Below, one piece after another: positions 6,235 through 10,611 of a stretch of DNA of 10,611 nt (position 1 is the stretch's first letter; each line of letters starts with the position of its first letter). This stretch comes from JBFHNV01 sp965365655 (GTDB lineage: Bacteria; Pseudomonadota; Gammaproteobacteria; HK1). The notes beneath the pieces are model-generated. The model had not been told where the DNA came from. It worked only from the letters and a program-made list of their open reading frames with translations, and did no database searches. The stretch spans positions 1 to 10,611 of the forward strand of contig CBDUCN010000174.1 in the NCBI GenBank assembly GCA_965365655.1. The letters are read 5' to 3'. Made by a program: the position numbers and the translations under genes.

Positions 6235-7110
6235 TCACGCGGTCGCTTCGAGCTTGTCCTGCGTCCTGGTGTCGAAGTCGCTCGCGTCGTGGCGCTCGTG
6301 CAGCTGGTTCTCGGGCGGCCCGTAGGTCCGGTTCACCTTCATCCCGCGCTGCACCGCCGGGCGCGCGTCGATCGCGAGCGCCCAGCGCTTGACGTGCGTG
6401 TACGAGTCCGCGTCCAGGAACTCGGCCGCCTCGTAGGTCCGGTTCAGCACGACGGAGCCGTACCAGGGCCAGATCGCGATGTCGGCGATCGTGTACTCGT
6501 CGCCGCACATGTACTCGCGCGTCGCGAGGTGCCTGTCGAGCACGTCGAGCTGGCGCTTCACCTCCATCGTGAAGCGATCGATCGCGTACTCGATCCTCGT
6601 CGGCGCGTACTTGTAGAAGTGTCCGAAGCCGCCCCCGAGATACGGCGCGCTGCCCATCTGCCAGAACAGCCAGCACAGGCACTCGGTGCGCGCGTGGTGT
6701 TCGTGCGGGAGGAACGCGTCGAACTTCTCCGCGAGGTAGAGCAGGATCGCGCCGGACTCGAAGACCCGCGTCGGCGGAGACGTGCTGCGATCGAGCATCG
6801 CCGGGATCTTCGAGTTCGGGTTCACGTCCACGAAGCCGCTGCCGAACTGGTCGCCGTCGCGGATGCGGATCAGGTGGGCGTCGTACTCCGCGCCGGTCTT
6901 CCCGAGCGCGAGCAGCTCCTCGAGCATCACCGTGACCTTCACGCCGTTCGGCGTCGCCAGCGAGTAGAGCTGCAGGGGATGGCGGCCCACCGGCAGATCC
7001 TTGTCGTGGGTCGCGCCGGCGATCGGGCGGTTCAGGCTCGCCCACTCACCGCCGTTCTCCCGCTCCCAGGTCCAGACCCGGGGGGGCGTGTACGTCGTGT
7101 CGTCGCTCAT
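6235..7110 (-). CDS. yghU: Nu-class glutathione transferase, YghU-type disulfide-bond oxidoreductase
   Basis: Cytoplasmic glutathione-dependent enzyme; characterised family members have disulfide-bond reductase and organic hydroperoxide peroxidase activity with little classical transferase activity. The 291 residues match YghU length. From recall it resembles E. coli YghU along its whole length: N-terminal VWTW (12-15), LPVGRHPLQLYS, T53-P54-N55-G56 in the active-site loop, IRIRDGDQF, cis-Pro P103 in NPNSKIPA, E118-S119 for glutathione, LFWQMGSAPYLGGGFGHFY, DEYTIADIAIWPW and the C-terminal LHERHDASDF. ATG 7110 is preceded by GGAAG four to eight bases upstream. It lies 77 bp downstream of the enolase-superfamily gene on the same strand, so cotranscription is plausible, and converges on the ligase gene. 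A seven-G run at 7080-7086 lies in codons 8-11, but the frame is intact. Confidence 0.96.
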   Translation of the reverse strand: MSDDTTYTPPRVWTWERENGGEWASLNRPIAGATHDKDLPVGRHPLQLYSLATPNGVKVTVMLEELLALGKTGAEYDAHLIRIRDGDQFGSGFVDVNPNSKIPAMLDRSTSPPTRVFESGAILLYLAEKFDAFLPHEHHARTECLCWLFWQMGSAPYLGGGFGHFYKYAPTRIEYAIDRFTMEVKRQLDVLDRHLATREYMCGDEYTIADIAIWPWYGSVVLNRTYEAAEFLDADSYTHVKRWALAIDARPAVQRGMKVNRTYGPPENQLHERHDASDFDTRTQDKLEATA

Positions 7111-7156
7111 CGTTCTTCCGTCGTGCTGGGGCAGGTGCGGAGCTTACCCGCGAACG

Positions 7157-7173
7157 CGGCCGCCCAGCGGCCG
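7157..7173 (-). terminator. Small hairpin between the enolase-superfamily gene and yghU
   Basis: CGGCCG at 7157-7162 and 7168-7173 form a 6-bp stem around a 5-nt loop, 14 bases past the upstream stop codon on the minus strand. There is no T-run. It may be a weak intercistronic element; in such GC-rich sequence a chance origin is quite possible. Confidence 0.25.
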
Positions 7174-7187
7174 GGCGCACGCCGAGC

Positions 7188-8390
7188 TCAGTACTGCGGG
7201 TCCTGCCCCATCGTGAGATGCAGCGTGTCGTGACGATGCTCGTCGGTGTACGGATTCGCGAGCGCCACCGCCTCGTCCAGCACCACGCCCAGCCCCGGCT
7301 CGCCGGGCGGGATCACGCGCCCGTCCTGCCAGGTGATGGGCTTCTCGAGCAGCTCCGCGTGGAAGCCGTCCCAGCGCCGGATGCTCTCCAGGATCAGGAA
7401 GTTCGGCGTGCACGCGGCGAGCTGCACGTTGGCCGCGCCCTCCACCGGGCCGCAGTACAGGTGCGGCGCAATCTGCGCATAGTGGCACTCCGCCATGCCC
7501 GCGATCTTCTTCGCCTCCAGCAGTCCGCCGACCCGGCCCAGCGCCATCTGCAGGATCGAGGCCGCCTGGTCGGCCAGCACGCGCGCGAACTCCCACTTCG
7601 TCGCGAGCCGCTCGCCGGTCGCGATCGGAATCGAGGTCTGGCGCGCCACGCGCGCCATCTCGGCGGTGTTCTCCGGCGGCACCGGCTCCTCGAACCAAAG
7701 CGGGTCGTAGGGCTCCAGCCGCTGCGCGAGCCGGATCGCGCCGGCGGCCGTGAACTGGCCGTGGGTGCCGAACAGCAGGTCCGCGCGGGTGCCCACCGCG
7801 TCGCGCAGCGCCTTCACGAAGGCCACGGAGCGCTCGATGTCGTCGAGCGTCGGCTGGTGACCGTCGAACACCGTGTAACGCCCGGCCGGGTCGAACTTCA
7901 GCGCGGTGAAGCCCTCGCGCACGTACTCGGCGGCGCGCGCGGCGGCGACGTCCGGGTCCCGGTACACCCGGTCGCCGTCGTCGCCCGGCTCCGGGTAAAG
8001 GTAGGTGTAGGAGCGCAGCGACTCGTGAACGCGCCCGCCCAGCAGCTCGTACACCGGCTTGCCGCAGGCCTTGCCGACGATGTCCCAGCACGCGCACTCG
8101 ATCGCGCTCATGACGCCGACCAGCGACACGTCGCTGCGCAGGTTGTAGCCGCTGCCGTAGATGCGCCGCCACAGCGCCTCGACGTGGAACGGGTCGTGCC
8201 CGACCACGAAGCGTTCGCACACGTCCTCGATCATCTTCGCGACCACGTGCGGCCCGAAGGTCGCGACGTAGGCCTCGCCGATGCCGCTCACGCCGCAGCC
8301 GGTCACGAGCTTCACGAAGATGAAGTAGCGCCCGCCGAAGTGCGGCGGAGGATTGGCCACGACGAAGGTGCGGAAATCGGTGATCTTCAA
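7188..8390 (-). CDS. Enolase-superfamily (mandelate racemase/muconate lactonizing) protein
   Basis: Probable cytoplasmic enzyme abstracting a proton next to a carboxylate, as in sugar-acid dehydratases and cycloisomerases; substrate unknown. It has 400 residues. The N-terminal capping domain (about 1-120) ends in SAIECACWDIVGKACGKPVYELLGG, typical of the MR group. The barrel shows K165-F166-D167 (KxD), H210 in GTHGQ, E234-E235-P236 and E260 in TGERL as metal-ligand positions, and H310 in APHLYCGPV as the candidate general base. By-eye alignment puts Gly208 where DxH-type members have a metal-binding Asp, and Ala283 (ILQMALGRVGG) where the Asp of the His-Asp dyad is expected. The start is TTG 8390: AGGAGG lies seven bases upstream, the protein begins at the family's KITDFRTF segment, and no ATG or GTG fits. 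It probably shares a transcript with yghU. Confidence 0.9.
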   Translation of the reverse strand: MKITDFRTFVVANPPPHFGGRYFIFVKLVTGCGVSGIGEAYVATFGPHVVAKMIEDVCERFVVGHDPFHVEALWRRIYGSGYNLRSDVSLVGVMSAIECACWDIVGKACGKPVYELLGGRVHESLRSYTYLYPEPGDDGDRVYRDPDVAAARAAEYVREGFTALKFDPAGRYTVFDGHQPTLDDIERSVAFVKALRDAVGTRADLLFGTHGQFTAAGAIRLAQRLEPYDPLWFEEPVPPENTAEMARVARQTSIPIATGERLATKWEFARVLADQAASILQMALGRVGGLLEAKKIAGMAECHYAQIAPHLYCGPVEGAANVQLAACTPNFLILESIRRWDGFHAELLEKPITWQDGRVIPPGEPGLGVVLDEAVALANPYTDEHRHDTLHLTMGQDPQY

Positions 8391-8397
8391 GGCAGGT

Positions 8398-8403
8398 CCT
8401 CCT
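8398..8403 (-). promoter_or_regulatory. Shine-Dalgarno site selecting a TTG start
   Basis: On the minus strand AGGAGG is followed by seven bases and TTG at 8390. This strong site at ideal spacing is the reason for choosing a TTG start over the much longer open frame that runs upstream antisense to ybiT. Confidence 0.8.
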
Positions 8404-8491
8404 CGCGCGGGCCCCGCATGATCGAACGCGCGCGGGGCTCGCGGCAACGGGGCGCGGCGCCCGGCCTCGAGGCGCGGACCGGCCGGCGGCA

Positions 8492-8529
8492 CCGCGGTGC
8501 CGGCGCCCGACGGCGCCCCGGCACGGCGG
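8492..8529. repeat. Long imperfect inverted repeat (hairpin 1 of the gap)
   Basis: GTGCC+GGCGCC at 8497-8507 pairs with GGCGCC (8512-8517) and GGCAC (8520-8524), with a CGAC loop and a two-base bulge. CCGC at 8492-8495 can extend the stem to GCGG at 8526-8529 past one mismatch, giving about 15 bp. Confidence 0.55.
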
Positions 8530-8546
8530 GACCACGGCCGACGCGC

Positions 8547-8575
8547 GTCCCGGCACGGCCTGCGGCGTGCGGGAC
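8547..8575. repeat. Inverted repeat (hairpin 2 of the gap)
   Basis: GTCCC (8547-8551) and GCAC (8553-8556), separated by one bulged G, pair with GTGC-GGGAC at 8567-8575. A further three pairs, GCC/GGC, close a TGC loop. Confidence 0.5.
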
Positions 8576-8632
8576 GAGGTGATCCCGGGCTGCGGCCGCG
8601 CGACGGGCGGTCGAGCGGGAATTCCGACGCGA

Positions 8633-8671
8633 TCCGGGTCCGCCCCGCCCTGCCGGGCCGATCGACCCGGA
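8633..8671. repeat. Nested inverted repeat (hairpin 3 of the gap)
   Basis: TCCGGGTC at 8633-8640 pairs perfectly with GACCCGGA at 8664-8671. Inside, GCCC at 8647-8650 pairs with GGGC at 8655-8658 around a TGCC loop. Confidence 0.5.
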
Positions 8672-8959
8672 GCCGCCGCACGCGGGGCGCTCGCGATGGC
8701 GCGGCCGGGGCGTCCACGTCGCGCGTGAGCGAGTACAGTGTCGGCGCTGGCGATGATGGCCCGGCCGTGGAACGGCGGGCGCGATTCGCGGGACAGGCCT
8801 GCGGACATGCCCCGGGAAACGGCCGGGGGCCGGGCACCGCGCCCTCGCCGCACGAACCGTCAGCGACCATCCGAGACCGTCGGCGCGCCGCGCCGCCCGC
8901 TCGCACACGCAACCGGGCGGGCCGCGTCGCTACGCGCCGCCGCACACCCGTCCTCCACC

Positions 8960-8963
8960 GGAG
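8960..8963 (+). promoter_or_regulatory. Ribosome binding site for the GTG start of ybiT
   Basis: GGAG lies six bases before GTG 8970. Translation from this GTG gives an N-terminus that aligns directly with the start of YbiT-type proteins, so the GTG is well supported. Confidence 0.75.
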
Positions 8964-8969
8964 TCCAAC

Positions 8970-10589
8970 GTGCTGTCCATCGCGAACCTCACCATGCAGT
9001 TCGGCCCGAAGCCGCTGTTCGAAAACGTCTCCGTCAAGTTCGGCGACGGCAACCGCTACGGCCTCATCGGCGCCAACGGCTGCGGCAAGTCGACGCTGAT
9101 GAAGATCCTCGGCGGCGACCTCGAGCCGAGCGCCGGCAACGTCAGCGTCGACGCCCACGCGCGCATCGGAAAGCTGCGCCAGGACCAGTTCGGCTTCGAG
9201 GAGCACACCGTGCTCGACACGGTCATGATGGGTCACGCCGCGCTGTGGGAGACCCGGTGCGAGCGCGACCGCATCTACGCGCAGCCGGAGATGAGCGAGG
9301 CCGACGGCATGCGCGCGGCGGAGCTGGAGGTGACCTTCGCGGAGATGGACGGCTACACCGCCGAGGCGCGCGCGGGCGACCTGCTGCTGGGCGTGGACAT
9401 CCCGATCGAGCTGCACGAGGGCCCGATGAGCGCGGTGGCGCCCGGGCTGAAGCTCCGCGTGCTGCTCGCGCAGGCGCTGTTCTCGGTGCCCGACATCCTG
9501 CTGCTGGACGAGCCGACCAACAACCTGGACATCAACACCATCCGCTGGCTGGAGGGCGTGCTGAACGACTACGGCAGCACGATGGTGATCATCTCCCACG
9601 ATCGCCACTTCCTGAACAGCGTGTGCACCCACATCGCCGACCTCGACTATGGCGAGCTGCGCGTCTATCCCGGCAGCTACGACGACTACATGCTCGCCGC
9701 GACCCGGGCGCGCGAGACGCTGCTCGCGAACAACGCGAAGAAGCGCGCGGAGATCGCGGAGCTGCGCGCGTTCGTGAGCCGCTTCTCGGCGAACGCGTCG
9801 AAAGCGCGCCAGGCCACGTCGCGCCAGCGCCGCATCGAGAAGATCGAGCTCGACGAGGTGAAGGCATCGAGCCGCGCGAACCCGTACATCCGCTTCGAGC
9901 AGGAGAAGAAGCTGCACCGCCTCGCGCTGGAGGTCGGCGGGCTGGCGCAGGGCTACGACGGCGAGCCGCTGTTCGACGGCCTGTCGCTGATGGTCGAGGC
10001 CGGCGAGCGCATCGCGATCATCGGCCCCAACGGCATCGGAAAGACCACGCTGCTCGAGACCCTGGCCGGCGCGATGACGCCGATGGCGGGCACGGTGAAG
10101 TGGTCGGAGAACGCGAGCATCGGCCACTTCGCGCAGGACCACGCGGACCTGTTCGACTGCGACGCCAGCGTGTTCGAGTGGGTGAGCCAGTGGCGCCGGC
10201 CCGGCGACGACGAGCAGGCGCTGCGCACCGTGCTCGGCCGCCTGCTGTTCTCCCGCGACCAGTTCGCGCAGCCGGCGCGCGCCGCGTCGGGCGGCGAGCA
10301 GGCGCGCCTGCTGTTCGCGCGCCTGATGCTCGAGAAGCCGAACGTGCTGCTGATGGACGAGCCCACCAATCACCTGGACATGGAGTCCATCGAGTCGCTG
10401 AACCTCGCGCTCGAGCTCTACCCCGGCACGCTGCTGTTCGTCAGCCACGACCGCCAGTTCGTGTCGTCCCTCGCGACCCGCATCATCGAGCTGACGCCGA
10501 GCGGCGTCGTCGACTTCGGCGGCGACTACGAGCGCTACCTGCAGAGCCAGGGGATCGAGGGCGGAGCCGGGATGCGCGCCGCGGGCTGA
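8970..10589 (+). CDS. ybiT: ABC-F family ATPase, YbiT-type
   Basis: Soluble tandem ATPase without membrane segments. ABC-F proteins bind the ribosome and assist translation; YbiT is one of the four E. coli members. It has 539 residues against about 530 for E. coli YbiT. Domain 1 has Walker A GANGCGKST (34-42) and Walker B LLLDEPTNNLD (D180-E181); its signature reads MSAVAPGLKLRV, a degenerate LSGGQ that I recall as normal for YbiT. The linker (about 235-320) is the basic, helical ABC-F interdomain segment, including SRFSANASKARQATSR. Domain 2 has Walker A GPNGIGKTT (352-360), signature ASGGEQ and Walker B LLMDEPTNHLD (D463-E464). The GTG start is backed by GGAG at 8960-8963. A short GGAGMRAAG tail extends past the usual YLxSxGIE end. 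Monocistronic as far as visible; likely a housekeeping gene next to the catabolic cluster. Confidence 0.97.
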   Translation: MLSIANLTMQFGPKPLFENVSVKFGDGNRYGLIGANGCGKSTLMKILGGDLEPSAGNVSVDAHARIGKLRQDQFGFEEHTVLDTVMMGHAALWETRCERDRIYAQPEMSEADGMRAAELEVTFAEMDGYTAEARAGDLLLGVDIPIELHEGPMSAVAPGLKLRVLLAQALFSVPDILLLDEPTNNLDINTIRWLEGVLNDYGSTMVIISHDRHFLNSVCTHIADLDYGELRVYPGSYDDYMLAATRARETLLANNAKKRAEIAELRAFVSRFSANASKARQATSRQRRIEKIELDEVKASSRANPYIRFEQEKKLHRLALEVGGLAQGYDGEPLFDGLSLMVEAGERIAIIGPNGIGKTTLLETLAGAMTPMAGTVKWSENASIGHFAQDHADLFDCDASVFEWVSQWRRPGDDEQALRTVLGRLLFSRDQFAQPARAASGGEQARLLFARLMLEKPNVLLMDEPTNHLDMESIESLNLALELYPGTLLFVSHDRQFVSSLATRIIELTPSGVVDFGGDYERYLQSQGIEGGAGMRAAG

Positions 10590-10611
10590 GGCCGACGCCG
10601 GAGCAACCCGC

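Larger units (their letters stand above)
8391..8969. other. Gene-free, hairpin-rich 579-bp divergent intergenic region
   Basis: No convincing gene lies here. The open frames present are arginine-, proline- and alanine-rich and have no recognisable domains. It separates the divergent enolase-superfamily and ybiT genes and must contain both promoters. A TACAGT -10-like box sits at 8734-8739 (plus strand) without a good -35. Several strong inverted repeats are seen: 8411-8438 (7-bp arms), 8492-8529, 8547-8575, 8633-8671 and 8809-8830. The region is long for a divergent promoter, so leader RNA structure upstream of ybiT is possible. Confidence 0.6.

Noticed and set aside
7080..7086. Seven-G run early in yghU as a frameshift site
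   Set aside because: The frame reads through into a protein matching YghU on both sides of the run, so there is no sign of disruption.
8411..8438. tRNA-like T-loop (GTTCGATC on the minus strand)
   Set aside because: Flanking bases do not make a five-pair T stem, and no acceptor, D or anticodon arms can be drawn.
8387..9099. Small open frames in the intergenic gap (minus 8387-8908, plus 8497-9099)
   Set aside because: Arg/Pro/Ala-rich translations with no domain, and the plus frame runs into ybiT out of frame. They look like GC-driven open frames and not genes.
9427..9465. Missing LSGGQ signature in the first ATPase domain of ybiT
   Set aside because: I recall the corresponding segment in E. 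coli YbiT as similarly degenerate (MSEVAPG...), so this looks like a family trait and not damage.
8391..10448. Upstream extension of the enolase-superfamily frame antisense to ybiT
   Set aside because: Family similarity begins exactly at the TTG at 8390, which has an AGGAGG site. The upstream part is antisense to a conserved ABC-F gene.

Overview
The window looks like chromosomal DNA from a high-GC proteobacterium. Third codon positions are almost all G or C. The protein types (YqjG-like and YghU-like glutathione enzymes, a YbiT-type ABC-F ATPase) are typical of Gamma- and Betaproteobacteria. No species can be named from the sequence alone. There are no tRNA or rRNA genes, transposases, phage genes or CRISPR arrays; the region reads as metabolic accessory DNA beside one housekeeping gene.

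Layout: (1) A minus-strand Baeyer-Villiger flavin monooxygenase fills 1-1716 and runs off the left edge. Its C-terminus carries an in-frame 24-bp tandem repeat. (2) A divergent GST starts at 1882. (3) It converges on a minus-strand Xi-class glutathionyl-hydroquinone reductase (2555-3553), with both stop codons inside one long inverted repeat. (4) From a shared divergent promoter region, an SDR dehydrogenase (3750-4520) and a CaiC-like acyl-CoA ligase (4570-6186) follow on the plus strand. (5) The ligase converges on a minus-strand pair: an enolase-superfamily (mandelate racemase/muconate lactonizing type) gene at 7188-8390, then a Nu-class GST (yghU) at 6235-7110. (6) A 579-bp gene-free, hairpin-rich gap at 8391-8969 precedes ybiT (8970-10589, plus strand).

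How the genes may work together (inference): an SDR, a BVMO and an acyl-CoA ligase are the three activities needed to turn a cyclic alcohol into ketone, lactone, hydroxy acid and CoA ester. The three glutathione enzymes, each from a different class, could detoxify quinones, peroxides or electrophiles arising from such catabolism. The genes lie in several transcription units, so this is a functional neighbourhood and not a proven operon. ybiT is probably unrelated to the catabolic genes.

Most unusual points: the palindromic octapeptide repeat tail on the monooxygenase; the 12-bp inverted repeat embedding two convergent stop codons; an enolase-superfamily protein that appears to lack a metal-ligand Asp and the dyad Asp; and an acyl-CoA ligase with Arg where the A10 catalytic Lys is expected.
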